NCBI GenBank assembly: GCA_965658965.1
Contig: CBFHVV010000047.1
Coordinates: 1 to 21,210, forward strand
Origin: Croceimicrobium sp965658965
GTDB lineage: Bacteria > Bacteroidota > Bacteroidia > Flavobacteriales > Schleiferiaceae
Length of the DNA: 21,210 nt
Reading direction: 5' to 3'
The position numbers and the translations under genes were made by a program. Under the pieces are notes generated by a model. The model worked only from the letters and a program-made list of their open reading frames with translations, made no database searches and was not told where the DNA came from. This document shows positions 1-8,319 of this stretch, piece after piece (position 1 is the first letter of the stretch; each line of letters opens with the position of its first letter).

Positions 1-2
1 CG

Positions 3-428
3 GAACTGATTAGTTTAATAGCACTTTTTAAAAAACCTGAAACCGAAATTGGGACCTTAGTAAAGGCAATAGGGACTGAAAAGGAACTAAGTAATACAAG
101 CGGCTGCTTTGTCACCATCACCAAACATAATCAGGCACTTTATTTTTCCAGAGCATTAATCCCGGTATTAAGGAATATTCCTAGAGAAAATTGGCTCGGT
201 AATCACACTTTCTACAAGCACATTGGCCTCTATGCCTACCGGCCCGCAAGCTTAAAAAGTTTTGCCCTTATGGAGATGAGTAGTTTAGAAATTGCAGAGT
301 CTTTAGAACAAAATCGTTGGTTAGAAAATGGCGGACACATTAGCGTTGGCTTTGCTCAGGAAGATAGCCTTTCGGTAGATACGCCTCAAGATTTAGCGGA
401 GGTTAAAGCAATAATGGAATCTGAATGA
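3..428 (+). CDS. kdsB: 3-deoxy-manno-octulosonate cytidylyltransferase, C-terminal part (5' end outside window)
   Basis: KdsB activates KDO with CTP to give CMP-KDO, the cytosolic step before KDO is added to lipid A in the LPS inner core. Only the last 141 residues lie in the window; the frame is open from base 3 to TGA at 426-428. Family hallmarks are visible: an IPRE-type motif near visible residue 60, KHIGLYAYR at 72-80, the block LEQNRWLENG at 101-110 (the family's LEQLRxLxxG), and the closing GFAQEDSLSVDTPQDL at 116-131, matching the canonical VDTPxDL end. The gene shares an ATGA overlap with the next gene, so the two are probably translationally coupled. The missing N-terminus, which holds the CTP-binding loop, is cut off by the window edge; nothing suggests a broken gene. 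Confidence 0.93.
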   Translation, partial: ELISLIALFKKPETEIGTLVKAIGTEKELSNTSGCFVTITKHNQALYFSRALIPVLRNIPRENWLGNHTFYKHIGLYAYRPASLKSFALMEMSSLEIAESLEQNRWLENGGHISVGFAQEDSLSVDTPQDLAEVKAIMESE

Positions 429-1177
429 ATAAGCGAGAGCTCAAAGAATTCCTAGATTTTAAAGCTGAAGAATACGAAAATCCCAATTTTATTGACTTGG
501 ATCCGGTTTCTATTCCCCATCGATTTACGAATAAAGAAGATATTGAAATTGCAGGATTATTAAGTGCTACCATTGCTTGGGGTAATAGAAAAAGCATTTT
601 AAGCAATGCTGCCAAAATAATGGCTATTATGGGACAAAGTCCCTACGACTATGTTTGCTATTATAATACTGGAGATTTCGCCCGTCTGAAAGGTTTTGTT
701 CATCGAACTTTTAATGCTGATGATCTTGACTTCTTTATAAGAGCACTGCAAAATATTTACTTGTATCAAGGGGGATTAGAGCAAGCTTTTAGCGGGCCAA
801 GGGCTAAAGAAGCTATTATCCATTTTCGAGACGCTATGTTAAAGGTACCCCATCTGCCGAGGAGCGAAAAACACCTCTCTAATCCTTTAAAAAACTCTGC
901 CGCTAAGCGTCTTAATATGTTCTTAAGGTGGATGGTTCGTCCTGCGGATAAAGGAGTAGACTTTGGTATATGGCCTTCTCTAAAGCCTGAAATATTAAGT
1001 TGCCCTTTAGATGTGCACAGTGGTAATATTGCTCGTAAACTGGGGCTATTAAAGCGAAAAGCCAATGACTGGAAAGCAGTGACAGAACTCGATCTAGCCT
1101 TACGAAAATTAGACCCGCTAGACCCTGTTAAGTATGACTTTGCGCTTTTTGGGATGGGTGTAAATGAAAAATTTTAG
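425..1177 (+). CDS. TIGR02757 / DUF2400 family protein
   Basis: This 250-residue soluble protein belongs to the DUF2400 (TIGR02757) family, common in Bacteroidota and some other bacteria and without a proven function. Recognisable family segments are GLLSATIAWGNRKSIL (about 44-59), RLNMFLRWMVR (162-172), CPLDVHSGNIARKLGLL (193-209) and the ending DPVKYDFALFGMG (233-245). The last two blocks resemble the end of the HhH-GPD DNA glycosylase fold, where a catalytic Asp sits in a D-x-H motif; here D196-V-H198 would be the counterpart. That resemblance is my inference. There is no signal peptide or membrane segment. The ATG overlaps the kdsB stop by four bases, indicating an operon. The 3' end overlaps the convergent gene by four bases. 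Confidence 0.88.
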   Translation: MNKRELKEFLDFKAEEYENPNFIDLDPVSIPHRFTNKEDIEIAGLLSATIAWGNRKSILSNAAKIMAIMGQSPYDYVCYYNTGDFARLKGFVHRTFNADDLDFFIRALQNIYLYQGGLEQAFSGPRAKEAIIHFRDAMLKVPHLPRSEKHLSNPLKNSAAKRLNMFLRWMVRPADKGVDFGIWPSLKPEILSCPLDVHSGNIARKLGLLKRKANDWKAVTELDLALRKLDPLDPVKYDFALFGMGVNEKF

Positions 1178-1824
1178 GCATCTAAATTTGCTATATCAGC
1201 AATTTTGTCCGACAAAATTACCTCTTCTGCTTTTTGTCCCTTTGCCAGAGCCAACATTGCCCTTGCGATATCCTCAGCCTCCACCCCTTGGTATTTACTG
1301 GGAATTAAGAAAGAAAAAGCGTTAAATAGAAACTTACCGATCCCTTCTCCTAAACGTTTTTCTCTTCTTGGTCCTAAGATCATTGAGGGGCGCAGAATAT
1401 GTAAAGAAGGTAATTCCAAAGCACGTATGGACTCTTCCATTTGTCCTTTAGTCTTTAAGTAAAAATTACTCGATTTTGCCGACGCACCTAATGAGGATAC
1501 AACACTAAAGTGCTTCACTTTCCCCTTTGAGGCTAATTGTGCGGCTTTAAAGGGTATCCCTTTATCGATGGCACGATATTGTTCATTATCGCTCGTTTTA
1601 GCCTTGGTAGTTCCAATGCACACAAAAACGGCATCAGCCTCTAGACTTTCTGGCCAAAAGTCATCACTTAACAAATCGCCTATTCGCTCGGTAACTTTAG
1701 GACTCTGCAGGCCAAGGCTGCGTCGTGAATATAACTCTATCTCCTTGAAGTCACTATCATTCAATAATTCGGTAAGCAAGAAGTGCCCCACTAAACCACT
1801 TGATCCTAAAAGTATTGCTTTCAT
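1174..1824 (-). CDS. NAD(P)H-binding atypical SDR, TIP30/HTATIP2-like
   Basis: A 216-residue Rossmann-fold protein of the atypical short-chain dehydrogenase type often annotated as NAD(P)H-binding or nucleoside-diphosphate-sugar epimerase-like, closest in pattern to TIP30/HTATIP2. The dinucleotide motif is GSSGLVG at residues 7-13. VFVCIGTTK at 67-75 is the usual post-beta4 block, SVVSSLGAS at 107-115 the serine-bearing strand, and Y122 with K126 fit a YxxxK catalytic pair. HILRPSMILGPR follows at 142-153. Its substrate cannot be read from sequence. It is the last gene of a minus-strand operon: six bases separate its ATG from the stop of the upstream gene. Its stop overlaps that of the convergent DUF2400 gene. 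Confidence 0.87.
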   Translation of the reverse strand: MKAILLGSSGLVGHFLLTELLNDSDFKEIELYSRRSLGLQSPKVTERIGDLLSDDFWPESLEADAVFVCIGTTKAKTSDNEQYRAIDKGIPFKAAQLASKGKVKHFSVVSSLGASAKSSNFYLKTKGQMEESIRALELPSLHILRPSMILGPRREKRLGEGIGKFLFNAFSFLIPSKYQGVEAEDIARAMLALAKGQKAEEVILSDKIADIANLDA

Positions 1825-1830
1825 AAAAAT

Positions 1831-2337
1831 CTATTCTTCATTAAAGTCTATGTGCTCAAAATACCAGCCATCCTTCATATAAAATTTTCGTACCCCTAAG
1901 TAGTCCAAAAGGAATCCTCCAGCAAAAACGCCTAAACCAATATATATAGTTGAGGCCCTAATAATAGGTCGATCATTATTAATAAGACCATTCACCAATA
2001 TTACACCGGTAAAAAGTGTAGAGCCAGCCATTGCTGCTTTTCCGAAAAATGGCATTAAGCCTCGATCCATTCTCAGGGCAACAATATCTTTTTTGCGAAT
2101 TATTTTGGTGCCAAAAACAATACTACTACTATCCGCGCGCACAAAATCTCCTCTAAGCCAAAACTCTTCTTCACCATTGCGAACTTTTAACTCTAGGGGA
2201 GCGCCTTGCTCCCAGCGAAATGCCGGCACCTCTCCTTTTTTCTTTAAATAAAGATATTGCTGTGCATCAAGGTTTAAGGAAACGAAAAGGAAAGCAAAAA
2301 AACTAAGTGGAAGTATTAATCTCGTCAGGCTTCTCAT
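1831..2337 (-). CDS. Exported small membrane protein, unknown function
   Basis: I do not recognise a family for this 168-residue protein. Residues 1-25 form a clear signal peptide (basic start, long hydrophobic core, cleavage near DAQ). A hydrophilic stretch follows (about 26-95, rich in charged residues), then two probable membrane segments at about 101-119 and 130-148 and a short charged tail. The size, signal and late membrane hairpin suggest an envelope protein of Bacteroidota with its middle portion on the periplasmic side. The start at 2337 overlaps the 3' end of the rhomboid gene by 35 bases. The signal peptide begins right at this ATG and no later in-frame ATG could replace it, so the overlap looks real and implies co-expression. 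Confidence 0.75.
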   Translation of the reverse strand: MRSLTRLILPLSFFAFLFVSLNLDAQQYLYLKKKGEVPAFRWEQGAPLELKVRNGEEEFWLRGDFVRADSSSIVFGTKIIRKKDIVALRMDRGLMPFFGKAAMAGSTLFTGVILVNGLINNDRPIIRASTIYIGLGVFAGGFLLDYLGVRKFYMKDGWYFEHIDFNEE

Positions 2338-3091
2338 GCTTATTTCTATTTTCTTGAATGTAATAATTAATGGTCAAATTAGTCCTTTCATTGGCAGTGT
2401 GCCCCATCCAATATTCTTGACCGTATTTCTCTATTTCTGTGCTTAAATCATCGCTAATATCATCATAGGTCAAACGTTGATATTTAAAACTCCTTGGTTC
2501 AGATTTCCTAAAGTATGCCGCTAGAAAAAAGCCCACTATTCCACCCGAAAGATGCCCTTCATAGCTAACCTGCTCTTCAATTGGGGCTAAACCCCATACA
2601 AGCCCACCGTATAAAAATACTACCAATAAACTTAAAGCAAGCAGATTGGCATTAGAACGTAATAAGCCACTAAAAAAAACGAAACTTGCAAAGGCATAAA
2701 TTAATCCTGAAGCGCCAATATGGTAACTTTCTCTTGCAAAAAACCAAACAAATACTCCACTTAAAAGCCAGGAGATATAGAGAACGGGCGCTGCTTTCCG
2801 TGGGTAAAAAAAGTAAATGGCAGATAAGAGTATAAAGAGTGGCAAGGAATTATTCGCAATATGGTTTAAATCACCATGTAGCAAAGGACTCATTAAGACC
2901 CCTAACAAAGATTGCCAACGATGCGGGTAAACGCCAAATTCGTAAAGATCCAATCCGAAATACCTATCAATCCCAAAAATCACCCAAATTATACCAAGTA
3001 GCAGCAAGGGTTTAAGCATAAAGTTTAGGTCTATTACTTCTTGATTGGCCCCTTTGCCGATACTGATGGAAAATGTTTTGGATTTATTCAT
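2303..3091 (-). CDS. Rhomboid family intramembrane serine protease
   Basis: A 262-residue polytopic membrane protein that should cleave transmembrane substrates within the inner membrane. The Ser-His dyad is visible: GASG at 126-129 (Ser128 nucleophile) and GHLSGG at 179-184 (His180). The family's HGDLNHIANN lies at 72-81. Six or so hydrophobic segments run between residues 24 and 193, followed by a charged C-terminal tail of about 68 residues. I chose the ATG at 3091: the frame stays open upstream, but a longer version would add 34 non-hydrophobic residues and overlap rarA on the other strand. The 42-base gap to rarA must hold both divergent promoters. It heads the operon with the two genes below it. 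Confidence 0.92.
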   Translation of the reverse strand: MNKSKTFSISIGKGANQEVIDLNFMLKPLLLLGIIWVIFGIDRYFGLDLYEFGVYPHRWQSLLGVLMSPLLHGDLNHIANNSLPLFILLSAIYFFYPRKAAPVLYISWLLSGVFVWFFARESYHIGASGLIYAFASFVFFSGLLRSNANLLALSLLVVFLYGGLVWGLAPIEEQVSYEGHLSGGIVGFFLAAYFRKSEPRSFKYQRLTYDDISDDLSTEIEKYGQEYWMGHTANERTNLTINYYIQENRNKHEKPDEINTST

Positions 3092-3106
3092 GCTTGCTAA
3101 ATGTAG

Positions 3107-3114
3107 TACTTTTA
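3107..3114 (+). promoter_or_regulatory. Possible Bacteroidota -7 element for rarA
   Basis: TACTTTTA fits the Bacteroidota consensus TAnnTTTG except at the last base and sits 19 bases before the rarA ATG, within the 42-base divergent gap. No well-spaced -33 TTG is seen, so the call is weak. Confidence 0.3.
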
Positions 3115-3133
3115 CAGGCAAATAATATTCCGC

Positions 3134-4402
3134 ATGCATGCCCCTCTTGCCGAAAGGCTTCGCCCTATAAATTTTGATGATATTATTGGCCAAAAAAAGC
3201 TAATTGGAGAAGAGGGTAATTTGCGACTACTCCTAAAGCAAGGCTTAGTTCCTTCTTTAATATTTTGGGGACCACCCGGTGTTGGGAAAACTACACTAGC
3301 CCAAATTATAGCTGAGCAAAGCAAGCGCAAGTTTTTCACCTTAAGTGCCATTAATAGCGGGGTTAAGGATGTTAGAGAAGTAATTTCACAGGCTCAAAAT
3401 CAAGGTCTATTTGCCCAAGGGAAAGCCCCAATTCTCTTTATTGATGAGATCCACAGATTCAGCAAATCGCAGCAAGACAGTTTACTGGGAGCAGTGGAAA
3501 AAGGTATCATTGTATTGATTGGCGCGACTACCGAAAACCCCAGTTTTGAAGTGATTCCAGCCTTGCGCTCCCGCTGCCAAATTTACACGCTCGAATCGCT
3601 AACTAAAGAAGATCTTGAAGTGTTAATTGAAAGAGCCTTTACCAAGGATACTTGGTTGAAAGAGAGAGAGGTTAAGCTGAAGGAGACAGCCGCCTTAATG
3701 CGCTTCAGTGGGGGCGATGCCCGCAAGTTTCTTAACAATCTGGAATTAATAGTCGGCCAAATTGACAAAGGTGGAGAAGTAACTAATCAATTAGTAGAGA
3801 AGATATTACAAAATACAAATACACAATACGATAAAAATGGTGAGCAGCACTATGACATAATCAGTGCTTTTATAAAATCTATCCGCGGAAGCGACCCAAA
3901 TGCTGGCTTATACTGGTTAGCTCGCATGATTAAAGGCGGTGAAGACCCGAAATTTATCGCTAGAAGATTACTTATCCTCGCCTCCGAAGATATTGGTTTA
4001 GCCAATCCCAATGCCCTTTTACTGGCGAATGCTTGCTTCGATACCATTGCTAAAATAGGTTGGCCAGAAGGTCGGATAACTTTGGGCCAATGCGTAGTTT
4101 ACCTCGCTAATTCCCCTAAAAGTAATAGTGCCTATATGGGGATCAATAAGGCTATGGAGGAAGTGGATAAAACCGGTGATTTAGCCGTACCACTAGCCTT
4201 ACGGAATGCTCCCAGCAAATTAATGAAAGAACTGGGTTATGGTGCCGACTATCAGTACAGTCATAATTACGAAGGAAACTTTAGTAATCAAGAATTCTTG
4301 CCTAAGTCCTTAAGTGGTTCTGTTTTTTACAAACCCGCTGATAACCCTGGCGAAAAAAAAGCCAGCGAAGTTTTGAAACAACGCTGGCCTAAATATTATT
4401 AA
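3134..4402 (+). CDS. rarA: Replication-associated recombination protein A (MgsA/WRNIP1-type AAA+ ATPase)
   Basis: RarA is a clamp-loader-like AAA+ ATPase acting at stalled replication forks. The 422-residue length and opening PLAERLRP are typical of the family. Walker A is GPPGVGKT at 46-53, Walker B LFIDEIHRFSKSQQD at 101-115, the sensor-1 region ATTENPSF at 131-138, and the arginine finger lies in RSR at 145-147. The C-terminal half has the tetramerisation region, with IKSIRGSDPNAGLYWLARM and the ending typical of the family (YGADYQYSHN, then LPxxLxGxxFY). The ATG at 3134 is supported because LAERLRP must begin within the first ten residues. Near the 3' end the coding strand has an eight-A run (4353-4360) flanked by CTGGC and GCCAG, which could form a small hairpin. 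Transcribed away from the rhomboid operon. Confidence 0.96.
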   Translation: MHAPLAERLRPINFDDIIGQKKLIGEEGNLRLLLKQGLVPSLIFWGPPGVGKTTLAQIIAEQSKRKFFTLSAINSGVKDVREVISQAQNQGLFAQGKAPILFIDEIHRFSKSQQDSLLGAVEKGIIVLIGATTENPSFEVIPALRSRCQIYTLESLTKEDLEVLIERAFTKDTWLKEREVKLKETAALMRFSGGDARKFLNNLELIVGQIDKGGEVTNQLVEKILQNTNTQYDKNGEQHYDIISAFIKSIRGSDPNAGLYWLARMIKGGEDPKFIARRLLILASEDIGLANPNALLLANACFDTIAKIGWPEGRITLGQCVVYLANSPKSNSAYMGINKAMEEVDKTGDLAVPLALRNAPSKLMKELGYGADYQYSHNYEGNFSNQEFLPKSLSGSVFYKPADNPGEKKASEVLKQRWPKYY

Positions 4403-4423
4403 ACCATTTAAGGTTTATTTTTT
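4400..4423 (+). terminator. Weak intrinsic terminator after rarA
   Basis: A six-base stem (4400-4405 TAAACC with 4412-4417 GGTTTA) with a six-base loop is followed by six T at 4418-4423. The rarA stop codon is part of the stem. The stem is AT-rich and short, so strength is doubtful. It lies in the 32-base gap between rarA and the convergent lipoprotein gene, the only convergent pair in the window with room for a terminator. Confidence 0.42.
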
Positions 4424-4434
4424 AAAACAATTCG

Positions 4435-5271
4435 CTAGAAGCCTTCAAAGGTAAGAGTAGAAGTAACAAACGCACCATCATCACTACTCAACTCAATAGT
4501 GTATAGATTATTGCAACCATCATCGGATAGGAAGTCTATACTGCCATTATTATAAGTTACACCTGTTCCGGCCATAGTAATATTAATAACACCTTCTTCT
4601 ACGCGGTACTGGCAAGTGCTGTTATAACTTAAAGGGGTATTAATAGTAGCAGAAACATTGATGGTATCAGCCACTCCAGTAGAAGTACCTGCAAGAGTGT
4701 AGGAATCGTCTGAAACATCGTTTAAAGTGCTAAAACCATCTACCCATGTTAGGGTTTTACTAGCCGATAGCGAGAAAGTATTGTTTTCGGCATCAGTTAC
4801 CCCTAAAGTCGTAAGAGTAAGAGCAAAAGTATTATTTCCCTGATTGGCTACGTTAAAGGAGCCAGTTACTGGCTTATCTGCCTCTTTATAGTTTACAAAA
4901 GTACCAGCGATGCTAGTTCCACTAACCATGTAATCAGTACCACCACTCATTAATAGATTAATTTCACCTTCTCTTAAAATACCATCGCTACCCGCAGTAC
5001 CTGTGCCATAGTCGATTACCACAGATGCGCTGTTACGAGTTACTACTGCACCATCTACTTGGGTGGAGTCATTATTAATAAAGCTAGAATCACGCAGAGC
5101 TAAATCAACGGTATTAAACACTCGGCTTCCGGTTGATTCTGCTAAAATGTAAAGTTCACCAACCTTTGATTCTACTTCACCTGCTGAGCCAGCTAGACCT
5201 TCTTCATCGCAAGAGGCAAAGCCAAAAGCTACAAGACCTGCCAATAAAAATTTTGAGTTTAATTTTTTCAT
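4435..5271 (-). CDS. Putative outer-membrane lipoprotein, unknown function
   Basis: I do not recognise a domain in this 278-residue protein. It begins with a basic, hydrophobic lipoprotein signal and lipobox GFASC (Cys21), followed by Asp-Glu-Glu. Acidic residues right after the cysteine are known in Bacteroidota to favour export to the outer face of the outer membrane, so surface exposure is likely but inferred. The remainder is rich in Thr, Ser, Gly, Asn and Asp, with alternating hydrophobic positions suggesting a beta-sandwich. Two cysteines near residues 217 and 253 could pair. It is the last gene of a minus-strand operon, 14 bases after the DUF5723 barrel gene. That gap is mostly a run of nine C immediately before the ACA-ATG start, which could alter translation if its length varies. 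Confidence 0.78.
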   Translation of the reverse strand: MKKLNSKFLLAGLVAFGFASCDEEGLAGSAGEVESKVGELYILAESTGSRVFNTVDLALRDSSFINNDSTQVDGAVVTRNSASVVIDYGTGTAGSDGILREGEINLLMSGGTDYMVSGTSIAGTFVNYKEADKPVTGSFNVANQGNNTFALTLTTLGVTDAENNTFSLSASKTLTWVDGFSTLNDVSDDSYTLAGTSTGVADTINVSATINTPLSYNSTCQYRVEEGVINITMAGTGVTYNNGSIDFLSDDGCNNLYTIELSSDDGAFVTSTLTFEGF

Positions 5272-5274
5272 TGT

Positions 5275-5283
5275 GGGGGGGGG
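5275..5283 (-). repeat. Nine-base C homopolymer in the leader of the lipoprotein gene
   Basis: The plus strand has nine consecutive G, so the mRNA has C9 ending three bases upstream of the lipoprotein ATG at 5271 and starting two bases after the stop of the barrel gene. In a window of about 40% GC no comparable G/C run stands out. Being outside both coding frames, it can change length without a frameshift but would change leader spacing. Confidence 0.95.
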
Positions 5284-5285
5284 AT

Positions 5286-6683
5286 TTAAAAATAATTAAT
5301 AAAGTTATTAGTTTGATTAGTAGTTGGAGCAGGCGTATTAGTTTGCGTACTCGGCCTCTTCTTCTTTTTCTTATCTTTCTTACCGTAGAAAGTTAGGTTG
5401 ATGCCAAAACGGAAGTTGGTTGTTTGCAAACCACCGTAATCCACCATCCCTAATATATTATCGGACATTAAAAAGAGTTGGAAAGCTCCCAATTTGAGAT
5501 CAAAGCCTGCACCAACGTTATGCATGGTTCCGTTAATTACCGAATAGCCCGCCGTCCATTGAAAGGTCCTAGAAATTCTTCCTTGGTAGTTCACCCCAAA
5601 ATCGTGGAAGGCTTCTCCATTCCAAATTCTGCTGTGATACAAGGCGCCAAAAGCATGCTTATCATTGATATGGTAATTAGCCGCCGCAAAAACACGAGGC
5701 ATTAGATTCCTAGTATAAGACTCTCCGTCCACCTCTTGGAAGTTAAAACCTGCTTCCAAACTATCAACAGCACGGTCTAGGGCATTATCAAAATCATTGG
5801 CGGCTAAGTCGGCCTCAATACCATTAAACTCAAATTGACTATCACTCACATAATTACGAGTATAATCGTTGTAAGTAATGGAACCGATGTCTAGTACAGA
5901 AGCACTAAAACTCCATTTGTCACTAAGTTGATAATGCGCTCCGAAATTAAAAGCAAATCCTGTATTATCGGCGAAAGCGAGATTAAGTGGGTCTAGTGCA
6001 TCTTCTTCAAAAGCACTGGCCCCAGCACTACGCACTAAAATGTCTGATCGCCCCTGAATACTATAGGTTGAATCATTGATCAAACTCACATTACTTCGCT
6101 CAATATAAGCGTGTTGCTGACCAATAAGGTAATTAACTCGAAAGCCTAAGCTTAATTTTTCATCGAGAAATCGGTGTTGATAGCCAAGGTAAAAAGCAGT
6201 GCGATTGGATACCTCCAAATCGAAGGTGCTTAAATCAAGTTGAGTTATGGAATTATCGTTTTCGCTAAACAACACATTAAATAACTGATATGGAATATCC
6301 ATAGTTACATTGATATGCTGAGTTGCGCCCAAACTAAAGAAACCTTTTTTAGTGCGGAAACCTACTCCTAATAAATCAACAGTTTGATTGAAGGCCAACT
6401 GACTTCTCGCGTCTAAGCTCGCGGTTACTTCTCGTAAATTAGCATTAATATCGGTACCTGCTGCAAATATATCTACCGCCGAAAAGCCGCTATTATGATA
6501 ATGAGTGCTAAAACCAGAAATAGCAGGTAGGCCGACCCATACTTTAGTCTGTTGCGGCATAGCAGGGTTGGTGTGCAAACTTTGACTAATCGCATTAAAA
6601 TTGTAAAGCAACATATCGCTTTGCGCAGATGCGTTAACTGCCAGCCCTAAGATAAGGGAGAAGGAAATGATTAACTTTCTCAT
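5286..6683 (-). CDS. DUF5723 family outer-membrane beta-barrel protein
   Basis: A 465-residue exported protein matching the DUF5723 pattern found in Bacteroidota. A signal peptide ends at NASAQ (residues 17-21), followed by the family opening with a short SDMLLYNFNAISQSLHTNPA segment (about 22-41). Alternating aromatic and hydrophobic strands then continue to about residue 440, including FSLGATQHINV, FYLGYQHRF, GFAFNFGAHYQLSDKWSFSASV and FRFGINLTFYG, the last being a typical final barrel strand. After it comes an unusual tail of lysines then Thr, Pro, Asn and Gln (about 441-465). The family resembles the PorV/FadL-like barrels of T9SS bacteria in strand pattern, but its function is not established. 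The ATG overlaps the stop of the upstream lipoprotein gene by four bases, so the two are likely coupled. Confidence 0.85.
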   Translation of the reverse strand: MRKLIISFSLILGLAVNASAQSDMLLYNFNAISQSLHTNPAMPQQTKVWVGLPAISGFSTHYHNSGFSAVDIFAAGTDINANLREVTASLDARSQLAFNQTVDLLGVGFRTKKGFFSLGATQHINVTMDIPYQLFNVLFSENDNSITQLDLSTFDLEVSNRTAFYLGYQHRFLDEKLSLGFRVNYLIGQQHAYIERSNVSLINDSTYSIQGRSDILVRSAGASAFEEDALDPLNLAFADNTGFAFNFGAHYQLSDKWSFSASVLDIGSITYNDYTRNYVSDSQFEFNGIEADLAANDFDNALDRAVDSLEAGFNFQEVDGESYTRNLMPRVFAAANYHINDKHAFGALYHSRIWNGEAFHDFGVNYQGRISRTFQWTAGYSVINGTMHNVGAGFDLKLGAFQLFLMSDNILGMVDYGGLQTTNFRFGINLTFYGKKDKKKKKRPSTQTNTPAPTTNQTNNFINYF

Positions 6684-8230
6684 AGCGAATTCACTTTAAT
6701 ATTACTATTCGCCTCTATCGCAGCTCTTATAACCAAGTCGTAATCTGTAAACATTTTTACTGGATCCTGACCATTATTACTGGAGTTTACCGTTGCGATA
6801 AACCGCAAGGAGCCGGAACGTAAAAGAGCAAGTATTAAAGCCTGATCGAATACCACTTCATTGTCTGCAATAGCAGGAGCAATGACCCTTCCCACACCAT
6901 TTACTGGCGCCGCATCCAATAAACCAACATCAAATCCTCCAATGCTATCTCCGGAAATAGAATCTTGCAGTATTACTCGTAAACTAAGCTCTAATGGCAA
7001 GCCGTTTACGCTATTAAAGTAAAGGGTTAAATCTTCAAAGAAATCTTCATTGCCTGCTGCGCTAATCTTAAAATCTTCAATAGTTTGGTCAAGGCGCATT
7101 TGATCAATTCTCATTTCCATAGGAACGCTTACTTCAAAGTCGATTACCACATCAGAACTACTAGAAATAAAGTTAGGTGGACCAACATTACCATCTGGAT
7201 TGAGGCTTACATTTCCCGCATAAAGTATCTTTTGGGGAATATTAGCTAGGAAATCAGTAATAGCCGAGTTATTGGCGTCTAGTGTTATACGTGATTCTTG
7301 AACCACTCCTGGCGATGGAGAGGCAAGAATATTAAAATCTGGAGCCTCTAGTGAAACTATATCACCTTCTAAGTTTTGCCCATCAAAATCAGTGATAATA
7401 CGAATGGGCAGTCCTACGGTTGATTTGGTAATTAAAGAGAGACTAGGATCAGTAAGAAAAAGACCTCCTGCAAAGTTTTCAATGCCATTTATCTCAAAGT
7501 CAAAGCTTCCCGCTGGCGCAGCTTGCGTTCTTTCTCCGAAGTAACCACTGGCTACTTCTAATCCTAAATCGCGTAAAGCAACTCCACAAGTGTATGCCGC
7601 ATTAGCAGGCATCAATGCGGTGTCTGCATCCAAAATCTTAATACCAATGTCTAGGAAATTTACCCGATTTCCGCCGTCGCTAAAGTCAAAAGTAAGGCCG
7701 TTAATGGCAGAGCTATCTATTAAATTGCTTTGTAAAGCTTCTAAAGTAAAAGTATCAGAATAAGTTTGCCCATTGAGCACGGCATTGTAAAAAGTGAGCT
7801 CAAAACGAATATCACTCAAAGCCGAATCACGAGCAACTATTTCCATTCCAATGTTCCCAGAAGAAAAAGTAGCAGATTCCAATTGCGCTCCAGCAATCGT
7901 TCCTAAAGCTACACCTACCCTAAAAAAAGGTTGACTTTTTGTAACTGCCAAGTCGAAAGGATCCTGGTCTGGAATAGTCAAAATATCACTGGCCGAATAA
8001 GTAAAAACTGAATCCTGACGATAGTAAATGCGAAGCGCATTATTTGGATCCACGACAATACTCGAATCCACATCATTAACTAAATCACCAAGATTTAAAG
8101 TTAAAGTAGCTAGTGGAACAGTACCAGAAGGATTGATAGCAATATCATCCGTCATATCGAAATCTAGCTCCTCACTACAAGAAACTATGGCGAGGCTCAT
8201 TAACATGACCCTTAAAAAGTTCATTTTCAT
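6680..8230 (-). CDS. Large putative surface lipoprotein, unknown function
   Basis: A 516-residue protein with a lipoprotein signal peptide (lipobox region AIVSC, Cys18) followed by Ser-Glu-Glu, again an acidic stretch compatible with surface export. The mature part has many short hydrophobic alternations, Asp/Asn/Ser-rich loops and no membrane helix, suggesting an all-beta fold with repeated segments; I cannot name a domain. Two ATGs are possible, at 8230 and 8224; a GGGAA just upstream is better spaced for 8224, giving a protein two residues shorter with the same signal. It is the first gene of the lipoprotein-barrel-lipoprotein operon and overlaps the barrel gene by four bases. This arrangement suggests a lipoprotein that associates with the DUF5723 barrel, which is inference. 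Confidence 0.78.
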   Translation of the reverse strand: MKMNFLRVMLMSLAIVSCSEELDFDMTDDIAINPSGTVPLATLTLNLGDLVNDVDSSIVVDPNNALRIYYRQDSVFTYSASDILTIPDQDPFDLAVTKSQPFFRVGVALGTIAGAQLESATFSSGNIGMEIVARDSALSDIRFELTFYNAVLNGQTYSDTFTLEALQSNLIDSSAINGLTFDFSDGGNRVNFLDIGIKILDADTALMPANAAYTCGVALRDLGLEVASGYFGERTQAAPAGSFDFEINGIENFAGGLFLTDPSLSLITKSTVGLPIRIITDFDGQNLEGDIVSLEAPDFNILASPSPGVVQESRITLDANNSAITDFLANIPQKILYAGNVSLNPDGNVGPPNFISSSSDVVIDFEVSVPMEMRIDQMRLDQTIEDFKISAAGNEDFFEDLTLYFNSVNGLPLELSLRVILQDSISGDSIGGFDVGLLDAAPVNGVGRVIAPAIADNEVVFDQALILALLRSGSLRFIATVNSSNNGQDPVKMFTDYDLVIRAAIEANSNIKVNSL

Positions 8231-8259
8231 TTCCCAAAATTATTTTACCCCGCTCGCCA

Positions 8260-8267
8260 CAAATTTA
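8260..8267 (-). promoter_or_regulatory. Bacteroidota -7 promoter element for the lipoprotein-barrel operon
   Basis: Read on the minus strand this is TAAATTTG, a perfect TAnnTTTG match, 29 bases before the ATG at 8230 and within the 89-base gap after the PorE-like gene. No clear -33 TTG is seen. It suggests that the three downstream genes have their own start of transcription even though they could also be read from upstream. Confidence 0.55.
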
Positions 8268-8319
8268 GCATTTTATATTTAAAATGTTTCACATTATTTA
8301 AGCACAGGTAGTTTGGTTA

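Noticed and set aside
3092..3193. Longer N-terminus for the rhomboid protein.
   Set aside because: It would overlap the start of rarA on the other strand and adds residues without family similarity; ATG 3091 fits better.
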